This document shows positions 26,509 to 35,740 of a stretch of 64,000 nucleotides of DNA, piece by piece. Source of the stretch: Pseudomonas sp. Irchel s3h17. GTDB taxonomy: Bacteria; Pseudomonadota; Gammaproteobacteria; Pseudomonadales; Pseudomonadaceae. The position numbers and the translations under genes were made by a program. The stretch lies in assembly GCF_900187505.1 (NCBI RefSeq), contig NZ_FYDL01000014.1, positions 1 to 64,000 of the forward strand, in the 5' to 3' direction. The notes under the pieces were generated by a model. That model was not told the origin of the DNA and made no database searches. It saw only the letters and a list, made by a program, of their open reading frames with translations. How positions within the stretch are numbered: position 1 is the first letter of the stretch; each line of letters starts with the position of its first letter.

Positions 26509-26733
26509 GGTGCTGCTCCTGGTCAGTGCGTGATGAACCTACTGTGCCCGGTGTTCCAATACACTAAAAAGAATAAATAACTATCTGCTTAGATCATATG
26601 GAGATATTAAAAATCTATTCATTGGACGCGCCCGCGTGCAACGGCCACGCTGCGCCCCAGGTTCGAGAAGGCCTGAGTTGCTGTAGAGAGGGAAGCAAGG
26701 GAGGGTCTACGGGGGTAGACCTTTCTGAAACAC

Positions 26734-26771
26734 AAAAGCCCCGCCAGGCTCACGCCTGGCGGGGCTTTTTT
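26734..26771. terminator. Bidirectional terminator 3' of the porin gene
   Basis: An 11-bp GCCCCGCCAGG/CCTGGCGGGGC stem is flanked by four A and six T. It ends the leftward porin transcript 20 bases past its stop and shields lsfA. The region 26509-26733 between it and lsfA holds the lsfA promoter; no further gene is seen there. Confidence 0.9.
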
Positions 26772-26791
26772 ACAGCTGGAGAAGCGCGCTG

Positions 26792-28159
26792 TTACAACAG
26801 CGGAATCGAGTAGCTGACGATCAGGCGGTTTTCATCCTGGTCGCGTTGACCCGGGATGTCGTTGCGCCACATCGCGTTCTTCCAGGCCAGGCCCAGGTTT
26901 TTCAGCGGACCTTGCGGAATCACGTACGCCACGGTCAGGTCACGTTCCCACTCGCTCGCGCCAGTGGCGTTGACCTTGGTCTGGGTGGTACCCACCTTAC
27001 CCGAGGTGTCGATATTGTCACCACGCAGGTAGACCACACCGGCGGTCAGGCCGGGTGCACCCAGTTTGGCGAAGTCATAGGCGTAGCGAGCTTGCCAGGT
27101 ACGCTCTCCGGCACGGGCGAACTTGGAGATTTGCGAGTCAGTGGTCAGGTAAGCCGACGAGCCATCACCCTGGTTCAGCCAAGGGAAATCGCTGTCGCCG
27201 TTGCTGACCTGGTAACCGCCACCGAAGGTGTGGCCGGAAACGCTGTACAGGAACAGGCCGCTGAACAGGTTGTTGTCAACCTTGCCCTTGGTGATGCCCG
27301 TGCCGTAGTCACCGGTGGTGTAGTAGGCCGGATCATGGCCGTTGGCACCGTCATCGCCGCTGTTGAAGTAACGCAAGTCCGACTTCAATACGCCCGGACC
27401 GATCGACCAGTTGTGCACCAGGCCCAGGAAGTGTTGCTTGTAGAAGTCTTCCAGGTTGCCGTAGTAGTACTGCGCGGTCAGGTCCTTGGTGATCTTGTAG
27501 TCACCGCCGCCGTAGATGAACTTGTTGCTGTCGCGGCCCGAAGCGGTAGGGCTGTTGGCGCCCGCGATGGACAGCTCTTCGTTGTTGCTGGAGTTACGGC
27601 CTTTGGCGTGCTCGATCTGGCCACCGATCAGGGTCAGGTCCTTGATGTCGTTGGTGCTGATCTGGCCGCCCTGGAAGGTTTGCGGCAGCAGGCGACCGTC
27701 GTTGGTCACGATCACCGGCAGTTTCGGCTGCAGGGTGCCGAGCTTCAGTTCGGTCTGGGAAATCTTGGCTTTGGCTGTCAGGCCCAGGCTCGAGAAGTTA
27801 TCAACGGCTTCACCGTTGGACTTGCTCGGGAACACGGTACCGCCGTACGAGGTAGCGGTCGCGCCGTTGGTGCCACCACCGGAATCCAGTTTCACGCCCA
27901 GCAGGCCGATGGCATCAAGACCAAAACCAACGGTGCCTTGGGTGTAACCCGAGGTGAAACGCAGATCGAAGCCTTGGCCCCACTCTTCGTTCTTGTTCTG
28001 TGCACCGGCAGCTTTGGTGCTGCTATCGCGGTTATCGGTGTTGATGTAGAAGTTACGCAGCCCCAGGGTGGCCTTGCTGTCTTCGATAAAACCGGCGGCG
28101 CCTGCCTGCTGCGCGACAACCCCTACGGCCACAGCCAGGGCCAAGGTGGACTTGTTCAT
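26792..28159 (-). CDS. OprD-family outer-membrane porin (OprE-like)
   Basis: A 455-residue porin. The signal peptide ends at QQAGA and the mature protein opens AAGFIEDSKATLGLRNFYINTD, an OprD-family N terminus; alternating aromatic beta strands run to the end, and the last strand RLIVSYSIPLL ends in a hydrophobic residue. It forms an eighteen-strand-type channel for small organic solutes, often carboxylates or amino acids. The neighbour lsfA and the ssu operon suggest an OprE-type member, but the substrate is not decidable. AGGAG lies before the ATG. Confidence 0.88.
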   Translation of the reverse strand: MNKSTLALAVAVGVVAQQAGAAGFIEDSKATLGLRNFYINTDNRDSSTKAAGAQNKNEEWGQGFDLRFTSGYTQGTVGFGLDAIGLLGVKLDSGGGTNGATATSYGGTVFPSKSNGEAVDNFSSLGLTAKAKISQTELKLGTLQPKLPVIVTNDGRLLPQTFQGGQISTNDIKDLTLIGGQIEHAKGRNSSNNEELSIAGANSPTASGRDSNKFIYGGGDYKITKDLTAQYYYGNLEDFYKQHFLGLVHNWSIGPGVLKSDLRYFNSGDDGANGHDPAYYTTGDYGTGITKGKVDNNLFSGLFLYSVSGHTFGGGYQVSNGDSDFPWLNQGDGSSAYLTTDSQISKFARAGERTWQARYAYDFAKLGAPGLTAGVVYLRGDNIDTSGKVGTTQTKVNATGASEWERDLTVAYVIPQGPLKNLGLAWKNAMWRNDIPGQRDQDENRLIVSYSIPLL

Positions 28160-28655
28160 GTTTCACTCCTCTCGTTTCTAATTTTTGTGTTTCTTTGGTC
28201 CAGGGTCTAACGCCCCGGATCCACAGCTGCGCGATTAGCGCCAGACCGTGACTGCCAAGTCAATCGTAACAAGGTGTGTCTACGACCATGGTCTAACCGC
28301 ACTCATTGGGTCCGTTCAGGTTAATGAGTTTTCCATAAACCTAAAAAGAATTATTTCGTAGTTTTTCATGCGATTCGGAAATATACAAATCCATCTCAAG
28401 CAAACCGGATGCAGGGTATCGGCAATCCAATTAATTCCTAAATGGTATTTGTTTATGTTTTTTTAGATCGTTTGATGAAATCTGTCATTGATATTCGTCA
28501 AGGCCGATCAAAAAAGCGACGCCCGTTTGCCGAGCGCGCATCTTCCGGGGCAATTGTTACGGTTTATGTATCGATTCGTACTTTTCTGACATCCAGACGA
28601 ACGAACGCCGCCAGCCTTCACCCTTGAGGCAAAGGCGAAGGCTGCAGCGATCCGT
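28160..28655. other. 496-base gene-free region, porin promoter side
   Basis: This stretch is A/T-richer than its surroundings and carries the porin promoter on its left. I see no convincing gene: open frames are short and lack ribosome-binding sites. Near the right edge CAGCCTTC at 28612-28619 pairs with GAAGGCTG at 28637-28644, a hairpin just past the argA stop that may end its mRNA although no T run follows. Confidence 0.6.
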
Positions 28656-29954
28656 TCAGAGGGCTTTTTCGAAGATCTTCGAATTGCGCTGGTAGTTGTA
28701 CAGCGAGGCCCGCGCCGATGGCAGGCGCTCTACGGTGCTCGGCACAAAGCCGCGCTCGCGGAACCAGTGCGCGGTGCGCGTGGTGAGGACAAACAGGGTT
28801 TTGAGCCCTTGGGCGCGAGCCCGGCTTTCGATCCGTTCCAACAGTTCATCGCCGCGACGACCGTGACGGTATTCCGGGTTCACGGCCAGGCAGGCCAGTT
28901 CACCGGCGTCCGAATCGGCGATCTGGTACAGCGCCGCACAGGCAATGATCATCCCTTCACGCTCGACCACGCTGAACTGCTCGATTTCGCGCTCCAGCAC
29001 TTCACGCGAGCGGCGCACCAGAATCCCCTGCTCTTCCAGCGGACTGATCAGATCCAGCAAACCGCCAACGTCTTCGATGGCCGCCTCGCGCAGCAATTCG
29101 AATTGCTCCTGGGCCACCAGCGTACCGCCGCCGTCACGGGTGAACAGCTCGGTCAGCAGCGCACCGTTTTCGGCATAACTGACAATGTGGCTACGGCCAA
29201 CACCGCCCCGGCAGGCTTCGGCGGCGGCATCCAGCAGTTCGGCCTGATAGTTGGCGCCCAGGCGCTGCAAGTGGGCCGGCACCTGTTGCGGACGCAGCTC
29301 GCGGACCAGGCGTCCGCTCTCGTCGATCAGGCCCCTCTCGGCGCCAAACAGCAGCAATTTGTCGGCCCCCAGGTCAATGGCGGCGCGGGTGGCGACGTCT
29401 TCGCAGGCCAGGTTGAAGATTTCCCCGGTGGGCGAGTAGCCCAACGGCGACAGCAGTACGATGGAGCGTTCGTCCAGCAGGCGGTTGATGCCCTTGCGGT
29501 CGACCCGGCGCACTTCACCGGTGTGGTGATAATCGACGCCTTCCAGCACGCCAATCGGCCGTGCCGTGACCAGATTGCCGCTCGCCACCCGCAGGCGCGA
29601 ACCCTGCATCGGTGAGGACGCCATGTCCATCGACAGGCGGGCTTCGATGGCAATCCGCAGTTGACCCACCGCATCGATCACGCACTCCAGGGTGGCGGCA
29701 TCGGTGATGCGCATCCCGTGGTGGTAGTGCGGGGTCAGGCCGCGCGCGGCGAGGCGGGTTTCGATTTGCGGGCGCGAACCGTGGACCAGCACCAGCCGCA
29801 CCCCCAGGCTGTGCAGCAGCACCAGGTCGTGGACGATGTTGCCAAAGTTCGGATGCTCGACGCCGTCGCCAGGCAGCATGACGACGAACGTGCAATCGCG
29901 GTGAGCGTTGATGTAAGGGGACGCGTGACGAAGCCAGTTGACGTATTCGGGCAT
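28656..29954 (-). CDS. argA: N-acetylglutamate synthase ArgA
   Basis: A 432-residue two-domain enzyme. The amino-acid-kinase-like domain (about 1-285) has LVLVHGSRPQIETRLAARG, and the C-terminal GNAT domain has LACLAVNPEYRHGRRGDELL and HWFRERGF. It acetylates glutamate with acetyl-CoA, the first arginine step, and is typically inhibited by arginine through the kinase-like domain. The ATG at 29954 gives the usual MPEYVNWLRHASPYINAHR start with AGGTG upstream. It lies 3' of argE on the same strand, with a 133-base gap. Confidence 0.93.
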   Translation of the reverse strand: MPEYVNWLRHASPYINAHRDCTFVVMLPGDGVEHPNFGNIVHDLVLLHSLGVRLVLVHGSRPQIETRLAARGLTPHYHHGMRITDAATLECVIDAVGQLRIAIEARLSMDMASSPMQGSRLRVASGNLVTARPIGVLEGVDYHHTGEVRRVDRKGINRLLDERSIVLLSPLGYSPTGEIFNLACEDVATRAAIDLGADKLLLFGAERGLIDESGRLVRELRPQQVPAHLQRLGANYQAELLDAAAEACRGGVGRSHIVSYAENGALLTELFTRDGGGTLVAQEQFELLREAAIEDVGGLLDLISPLEEQGILVRRSREVLEREIEQFSVVEREGMIIACAALYQIADSDAGELACLAVNPEYRHGRRGDELLERIESRARAQGLKTLFVLTTRTAHWFRERGFVPSTVERLPSARASLYNYQRNSKIFEKAL

Positions 29955-30087
29955 AACACCTGCACCTGTAATAAATAGCAGCCGAAAAAAAGACGAAGCA
30001 AGACGCACAGCGGGCTGATGGTTATCGTCGGAACAGGTTTGGCGACACGCGCGCGCTCCTCATGAATACGGGTGGATTGCCCCGGGA

Positions 30088-31236
30088 TTAAGCCGGGACC
30101 AGGCAGTAATGTTCGATCAGTTGACGTAATAGATGCACGGTAGGCTGCAAACGTGACATTTCAAGGAATTCTCCCGGCTGGTGAGCGCAGGCGATATCGC
30201 CCGGGCCCAGCACCACGGTTTCGCAGCCAAGGCGCTGAAGATAAGGCGCTTCGGTGCCGAACGCCACTGCTTCGGCACTGTGGCCGGTCAATCGTTCGGC
30301 CACCCGCACCAATTCGCTGTCTTCGGACTGCTCGAATGGCGGCACTTCGGGGAACAGCGGCGCGTAGTCGATCTTCACCTGGTGGCGCTCGGCAATCGGC
30401 TCAAGCTTCTGCCGGATAGCCGCACGCAACGCCTGCGGGTCCATGCCCGGCAACGGTCGCAGGTCGAACTCCAGCGAGCACTGACCGCAGATCCGGTTCG
30501 GATTGTCGCCGCCGTGGATGCAGCCGAAGTTCAGCGTCGGTTGTGGCACGCCGAATTGCGGGTTATTGAACTCGCGTTGCCAGAGCAAGCGCAATCCACG
30601 CAACTCACCCATTGCATCGTGCATGGCCTCCAGCGCGCTGTGGCCCAGCCTGGGGTCAGAGGAATGGCCGCTTTGGCCAAGGATGTCGATACGTTCCATC
30701 ATCACGCCCTTGTGCAGGCGGATCGGCTTGAGCCCCGTCGGCTCGCCGATCACCGCCGCCCTGCCCAACGGCCTGCCGGCCGCCGCCAGGGCCCGGGCAC
30801 CGGACATCGAGCTTTCCTCGTCACAGGTGGCGAGAATCATCAGCGGTTGTTTGAACGGTTTATCCAGCAAGGGCAGCACGGCTTCGATGGCGAGGGCGAA
30901 AAAGCCCTTCATGTCACAGCTGCCCAGGCCGATCCAGCGCCCGTCGACTTCGGTCAGTTTCAGTGGGTCGGTCTGCCACAGGGCGCCATCGAATGGCACG
31001 GTGTCGCTGTGCCCGGCCAGCACCAGGCCGCCCGGGCCGGAACCGAAGCTGGCGAGCAAGTTGAATTTTCCGGGGCTGACCTGCTGGATCTCACAGGTAA
31101 AACCCAGGTCACCGAGCCAGGTGGCCAGCAGATCGATGACCGGACGGTTGGATTGGTCCAGATGGGCTTGGGTGCAACTGACGGACGGCGTGGCGATCAG
31201 TGCAGCGAACTGGTCTTTCATGGACGGCAAAGGCAT
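30088..31236 (-). CDS. argE: Acetylornithine deacetylase ArgE
   Basis: A 382-residue M20 metallohydrolase. Metal-binding blocks are LAGHSDTVPFDG, GLGSCDMKGFFA, CDEESSMSGARA and GEPTGLKP, with the lid-domain segment GQSGHSSDP. It removes acetate from N-acetylornithine; pseudomonads also recycle acetyl groups by ArgJ, so its exact load is uncertain. The start at 31236 has GGAG eight bases upstream; an ATG four codons earlier lies on that site. Confidence 0.92.
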   Translation of the reverse strand: MPLPSMKDQFAALIATPSVSCTQAHLDQSNRPVIDLLATWLGDLGFTCEIQQVSPGKFNLLASFGSGPGGLVLAGHSDTVPFDGALWQTDPLKLTEVDGRWIGLGSCDMKGFFALAIEAVLPLLDKPFKQPLMILATCDEESSMSGARALAAAGRPLGRAAVIGEPTGLKPIRLHKGVMMERIDILGQSGHSSDPRLGHSALEAMHDAMGELRGLRLLWQREFNNPQFGVPQPTLNFGCIHGGDNPNRICGQCSLEFDLRPLPGMDPQALRAAIRQKLEPIAERHQVKIDYAPLFPEVPPFEQSEDSELVRVAERLTGHSAEAVAFGTEAPYLQRLGCETVVLGPGDIACAHQPGEFLEMSRLQPTVHLLRQLIEHYCLVPA

Positions 31237-31392
31237 CGCTGACTCCAACTCCCGAAGTGAAGTCCATCATAGAACCATCCGGTGACCGGAATAAACCGTC
31301 GCGGCGCGTAGGCCGGGTGAGTGCTGTACACTGCACGGCCTTGGCAGCCACACATTCCCCCGGCTGCGCTCCCGATCCTGGATTTTCCGGCC

Positions 31393-32760
31393 ATGCAGAA
31401 AGAAACCGAAATCAAACTCCGCGTCAGCCGCGAAACCCTCGCCGCCCTGCGCGAGCATCCATTACTGAAGAAACGCAACAAAAGTGGCTGGGAACGCCGT
31501 GAGTTGATGAACCAGTACTTCGACACGCCAGAGCGTGACCTGGCCCTGGCCAAGGTTGCCCTGCGCCTGCGCCGTGACGGCGAAGAAGTGATTCAGACCC
31601 TCAAGACCCGCGGCCAGAGTGTCGCCGGCCTGTCCGAGCGGAACGAGCACAACTGGAACCTGCCCAAAGCCAAGCTCGACGTGAAGAAACTGGACGGCGA
31701 ATGCTGGCCTGAAGAACTGGCCGAACTGGACAAAAAGACCCTCAAGCCGATCTTCACCACCGATTTCGTGCGCGAATACGCTGAAATTGCATGGGGCCGT
31801 GGCAAGGCCAAAGTCGTCATCGAAGCCGCTCTGGACCTGGGCCACGTGGTGGCGGGCAAGCAGAAGGAAGAGATCTGCGAGCTGGAACTGGAACTGCGCG
31901 AAGGCGAGCCGGCGGCGTTGCTGGAACTGGCCGCCGAGCTGGCCGCGACCCTGGCGCTGATGCCGTGTGACATCAGCAAGGCCGAACGCGGTTATCGCCT
32001 GTTCGACGCCAACAGCTACTCGCTGAGCTTGCCGGCGCCGGAACTGAGTTTCGAGATGCCACTGGACGACGCCTTCGCCGCCCTGAGCTGGCACTTGCTG
32101 GGCAGCAGCCAGCGTCTGGCCGAGCAATATCGCTTCAATGGCCACTGGCGCCTGCTGCTGGACTGGGTGGAGCACCTCGCCGAACTGCGCGCGTTGATCG
32201 CCAGCCTCGGCCAGGCGGCACCGCGCCAGTCGACCCACGACTTGCGTGTCGCACTGGATGCCCTGCTCGAAGACTGGCGTCCGCTGGTTCAAGCCGGCAT
32301 GGACGATGAAGACGTGCGCAAGGCCGCGCCGGAGCAGTTCCTCGAAGAGCTCGAAGACCCACGCTGGGGCCAGTTCTCGCTGAACGCCTCGCGCTGGTTG
32401 CTGGCCCGCACCTGGACGACCGACCGCAACACCCGTGGCAATCGCCAGGGCGCCGCGCAACTGGGCAACTGGCTGCCACGCCTGCTGGGCGAAGAAGCGA
32501 CCTCGCTGCAACTGCAACGCTACCAGCAACAGCCGGAAGACCTGGCCGAGCAACTGCCACGCATCGAGCGCATCCAGGCCTGGCTGCACCACGCCCGTGG
32601 CGTGCTGGACATCCCGGAAATGGACCGCCTGTACGGTGAACTGAACAAGCTGGCGCACCTGGCCAACGAGTCGATCACCGACGAGGTCCTCGATGCCCGC
32701 AAGCAGCAGGCGATTGCTGTGTACCAGAACCGCGCGTGGAAGACCTTGTTGCGTCTGTAA
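31393..32760 (+). CDS. CYTH-CHAD protein, inorganic triphosphatase type
   Basis: A 455-residue protein. The CYTH domain (about 1-200) opens with MQKETEIKLRV, the ExExK tunnel-enzyme motif, and has LRLRRDGEEVIQTLKTRG; the CHAD helical domain (about 220-455) has histidine- and arginine-bearing helices such as STHDLRVALDALLEDWRP. The E. coli relative YgiF hydrolyses inorganic triphosphate, and CHAD domains bind polyphosphate. It is cytosolic. The ribosome-binding site is poor. It diverges from argE. Confidence 0.87.
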   Translation: MQKETEIKLRVSRETLAALREHPLLKKRNKSGWERRELMNQYFDTPERDLALAKVALRLRRDGEEVIQTLKTRGQSVAGLSERNEHNWNLPKAKLDVKKLDGECWPEELAELDKKTLKPIFTTDFVREYAEIAWGRGKAKVVIEAALDLGHVVAGKQKEEICELELELREGEPAALLELAAELAATLALMPCDISKAERGYRLFDANSYSLSLPAPELSFEMPLDDAFAALSWHLLGSSQRLAEQYRFNGHWRLLLDWVEHLAELRALIASLGQAAPRQSTHDLRVALDALLEDWRPLVQAGMDDEDVRKAAPEQFLEELEDPRWGQFSLNASRWLLARTWTTDRNTRGNRQGAAQLGNWLPRLLGEEATSLQLQRYQQQPEDLAEQLPRIERIQAWLHHARGVLDIPEMDRLYGELNKLAHLANESITDEVLDARKQQAIAVYQNRAWKTLLRL

Positions 32761-32777
32761 TCAATCAACACCACCTG

Positions 32778-32803
32778 TGGCGAGGGAGCCAGCTCCCTCG
32801 CCA
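32778..32803. repeat. Single REP palindrome
   Basis: TGGCGAGGGAGC and its exact inverse flank a CA loop at 32778-32803, a solitary REP between the convergent CYTH and Lrp genes. A perfect 12-bp stem here may also act as a 3' stabiliser or weak terminator. Confidence 0.8.
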
Positions 32804-32812
32804 TAAAAGCAA

Positions 32813-33283
32813 TCAACGCACTACCGGCAGACTCGTCGTGGACTTGATTTCGGACAGGGCCACGATCGAGTTGACCTCCTGGATCCCCGGCACCATCGAC
32901 AGCTTCTCGAAGAAGAAGCGCTCATAGGCCTCGATATCCGCCGTCACGATCCGCAGCAGAAAATCCACCGCCCCCATCAGCACATAACACTCCAGCACTT
33001 CCGGAAAACCGCGTATCGCATCGGTGAACTCGGTGAAGTTCGAACGCCCGTGGGCGTTGAGTTTGACCTCGGCGAAGATCTGCGTGTTGAGGCCGATTTT
33101 CTTGCGGTCGAGCAAGGTTACCTGCCCGCGAATCACACCCTCGTCCTTCATCCGCTGGATGCGCCGCCAGCACGGCGATTGCGATAGCCCGACCTGCTCG
33201 GCAATCTGCGCGCTGGACAGCGAAGCGTCCTCTTGCAGCAGTGCCAGAATCTTGCGGTCGTACGTATCCAGCTCGCTATGCAT
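32813..33283 (-). CDS. Lrp/AsnC-family transcriptional regulator
   Basis: A 156-residue regulator with an N-terminal winged helix (KILALLQEDASLSSAQIAEQ, then SQSPCWRRIQRMKDEGVI) and a C-terminal RAM/ACT-like sensor domain (ECYVLMGAVDFLLRIVTADI). Such proteins respond to amino acids and often control the adjacent divergent gene. Here that is the small ACT-like protein across a 125-base gap. AAGGT lies about seven bases before the ATG. Its effector is unknown. Confidence 0.9.
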   Translation of the reverse strand: MHSELDTYDRKILALLQEDASLSSAQIAEQVGLSQSPCWRRIQRMKDEGVIRGQVTLLDRKKIGLNTQIFAEVKLNAHGRSNFTEFTDAIRGFPEVLECYVLMGAVDFLLRIVTADIEAYERFFFEKLSMVPGIQEVNSIVALSEIKSTTSLPVVR

Positions 33284-33408
33284 AAAAAAACCTTAAAATC
33301 AGTGACGGACGAATCGAACAATTCTATAAATCAGCAATAACGCCCATCATAGATAAGAAATACCCGGCACCGAATGTAAAAATTTCTCCATTGATCTGGA
33401 GAACGACC

Positions 33409-33747
33409 ATGCCCCCGCTCGAAGCCGTCAGCCCTTGCTCCCCCCGTGCCGACGTCTGGAACGTCAACAACGCCCATTGCCGCGTGCACTACCAATTGCT
33501 CGCCGAAGCCGAACCGGACCTGCTGTGCCGGGCATTGAACCTGTTTGCGCTGCAGTTCCTGGTGCCACAAGCGGTCAACGTAGAGCGCCGGGACGACCTG
33601 CTGGCACTCGATATCGTCATGGATGGCTTGAGCTGGCACCGCGCCCAGGTGATCGCGGAAAAACTGCGTAACCTGATCAGTGTGTGCTCGGTAGACCTGC
33701 AAGCGGCCGACACACACTGGGCGCAGCCCGTGCAGGCCGCGGGCTGA
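33409..33747 (+). CDS. Small stand-alone ACT-like protein (IlvM-like fold)
   Basis: I do not recognise this 112-residue protein as a named family. Residues about 22-100 follow the ACT order strand-helix-strand-strand-helix-strand: VHYQLLAEAEPDLLCRALNL, FLVPQAVNVERR, LLALDIVMDGLS, WHRAQVIAEKLRNLISVCSV. The last part resembles the small acetohydroxyacid synthase subunit IlvM. No catalytic partner is adjacent; the divergent neighbour is an Lrp regulator. GGAG lies eight bases before 33409. It may bind an amino acid or modulate an enzyme encoded elsewhere. Confidence 0.7.
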   Translation: MPPLEAVSPCSPRADVWNVNNAHCRVHYQLLAEAEPDLLCRALNLFALQFLVPQAVNVERRDDLLALDIVMDGLSWHRAQVIAEKLRNLISVCSVDLQAADTHWAQPVQAAG

Positions 33748-33888
33748 AACACGCCGGCAAAATCCCGCAATGCTTGCTTGGGCAGCGGCCGAACGGTCGG
33801 TACCGACGGGGACTATTCTTGGCAATCCGTGGTCAGAGACACACCTCTCTACACCCCAGGTGCAGGATCGTTTCTCTAAGGAGTCCGG

Positions 33889-35670
33889 ATGTCCGTTCAA
33901 CTCGCCACTCAGGATCGCTGGCTGGATCTCAATGACCTGCTGCGCGACCTGGTCGCCCAGGGTTTCATCAGCCAGGACACCGCCGAACAGGCGCTCGGCG
34001 CTCGGCGCAACGCCGCCAACAGCCAACTGCACCCGCTGGAATTCCTCGCCAGCCAACACTTCGACGACCTGCACCGCCCCGGCAAGCGCCTGGACCTGGA
34101 AAGCCTGACCCTGTGGCTGTCGCAACAGGCCGGCCAGCCGTACCTGCGCATCGACCCGCTGAAAATCAACGTCGCGCACATCACCCCGCTGATGTCCTAC
34201 GCCTTTGCCCAACGGCACAAGATTCTGGCCGTCGCCATCGACCGCGACGCCGTGGTGGTCGCCAGCGCACAGCCTTATGTACGCGGTTGGGAAGCCGACC
34301 TGGTGCACGTGCTGCAGCGCCCGATCAAACGCGTGGTGGCGAGCCCGACCGACATCCAGCGCTATTGCGTGGAATTTTATCGCCTGGCCAAATCGGTCAG
34401 TGGCGCCAGCCACGCCGACCAGCAGGCCAACAGCCTGGGCAACTTCGAACAGCTGCTCAAGCTCGGCGCCAGCGACCAGGAGCCGGACGCCAACGATGCG
34501 CACATCGTCAACATCGTCGACTGGCTGTTCCAGTACGCGTTCGGCCAACGCGCCAGCGATATCCACATCGAGCCCCGGCGCGAGCAAGGTACCGTGCGCT
34601 TTCGCATCGACGGTGTACTGCATAACGTCTATCAGTTCCCGCCACAGGTCACCGTGGCCATGGTCAGCCGCCTGAAAAGCCTGGGGCGAATGAATGTCGC
34701 CGAGAAACGCAAACCCCAGGACGGCCGGGTCAAGACCAGGACCCCGGACGGCGGTGAAGTGGAACTGCGGCTGTCGACACTGCCCACCGCCTTCGGGGAA
34801 AAGCTGGTCATGCGGATCTTCGACCCACAGGTGCTGCTCAAGGATTTCGACCAACTGGGGTTTTCCGTCGACGACCTGCGCCGCTGGCAGGACATGACTC
34901 GCCAGCCCAACGGCATCATTCTGGTCACCGGCCCCACCGGCTCAGGCAAGACCACCACGCTCTACACCACCCTGAAGAAACTCGCGACGCCAGAGGTCAA
35001 CCTGTGCACCATCGAGGACCCGATCGAGATGGTGGAACCTGCGTTCAATCAGATGCAGGTCCAGCACAACATTGACCTGACCTTTGCCAGTGGCGTGCGC
35101 GCCCTGATGCGGCAGGATCCGGACATCATCATGATTGGCGAGATCCGTGACCTGGAAACCGCTGAGATGGCCATACAGGCGGCACTCACCGGCCACCTGG
35201 TGCTCTCGACCCTGCACACCAATGACGCCCCGGGCGCCATCAGCCGCCTGCTGGAGCTGGGCATACCGCACTACCTGATCAAGGCCACCGTGCTCGGGGT
35301 CATGGCCCAACGCCTGGTGCGAACCTTATGCCCGCACTGCAAGGCCCCCTTGAGCCTCACCGAAGACGACTGGCACACTCTGACGCGCCCCTGGCAAGCG
35401 CCCTTGCCCAGCAACGCCCAGCGCGCCGTCGGCTGCCCGGAATGCCGCGATACCGGCTATCACGGCCGCGCCGGGGTCTACGAAATCATGCCACTGACCG
35501 ACGCCCTCAAAGCCCTGATCACCCCAGACACCGACCTACTGGCCATCCGTCGCCAGGCGTATCAGGACGGCATGCGCAGCCTGCGGCTGTCCGGTGCGCA
35601 GAAAGTGGCGGCGGGGCTGACGACGGTTGAAGAAGTGCTGCGGGTAACGCAACAAAGTGAACAGAAGTAA
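33889..35670 (+). CDS. Orphan GspE/PilB-type secretion ATPase
   Basis: A 593-residue protein: N-terminal MshEN/GspE-N-like region (1-170), then the hexameric ATPase with Walker A GPTGSGKTT (348-356), Walker B-like DIIMIGEIRD (412-421), a His box in LSTLHTNDAPGA, and a four-cysteine zinc motif (C481, C484, C516, C519). These drive type II secretion or type IV pilus assembly. No pilin, secretin or other secretion gene is nearby, so its machine must be elsewhere or it has another role. AAGGAG precedes the ATG. Confidence 0.9.
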   Translation: MSVQLATQDRWLDLNDLLRDLVAQGFISQDTAEQALGARRNAANSQLHPLEFLASQHFDDLHRPGKRLDLESLTLWLSQQAGQPYLRIDPLKINVAHITPLMSYAFAQRHKILAVAIDRDAVVVASAQPYVRGWEADLVHVLQRPIKRVVASPTDIQRYCVEFYRLAKSVSGASHADQQANSLGNFEQLLKLGASDQEPDANDAHIVNIVDWLFQYAFGQRASDIHIEPRREQGTVRFRIDGVLHNVYQFPPQVTVAMVSRLKSLGRMNVAEKRKPQDGRVKTRTPDGGEVELRLSTLPTAFGEKLVMRIFDPQVLLKDFDQLGFSVDDLRRWQDMTRQPNGIILVTGPTGSGKTTTLYTTLKKLATPEVNLCTIEDPIEMVEPAFNQMQVQHNIDLTFASGVRALMRQDPDIIMIGEIRDLETAEMAIQAALTGHLVLSTLHTNDAPGAISRLLELGIPHYLIKATVLGVMAQRLVRTLCPHCKAPLSLTEDDWHTLTRPWQAPLPSNAQRAVGCPECRDTGYHGRAGVYEIMPLTDALKALITPDTDLLAIRRQAYQDGMRSLRLSGAQKVAAGLTTVEEVLRVTQQSEQK

Positions 35671-35740
35671 TAGGTCCCAACTGGCCATCACGCCGCTACA
35701 CTCAGGCCTACCCCTTCATTGACTTGAACAAGGACTTTTC

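Noticed and set aside
26598..26813. A 71-codon rightward open frame between lsfA and the porin gene
   Set aside because: It runs through the perfect terminator stem at 26734-26771, has no ribosome-binding site and no recognisable domain.
28442..28627. A 61-codon rightward open frame 3' of the porin promoter
   Set aside because: No ribosome-binding site, lower G+C at the third positions, unconvincing composition, and part of it overlaps an intergenic hairpin.
33796..33807. Palindrome GTCGGTACCGAC upstream of the GspE-type gene as an operator
   Set aside because: Only 12 bases, no second copy and no known matching regulator; chance is likely.
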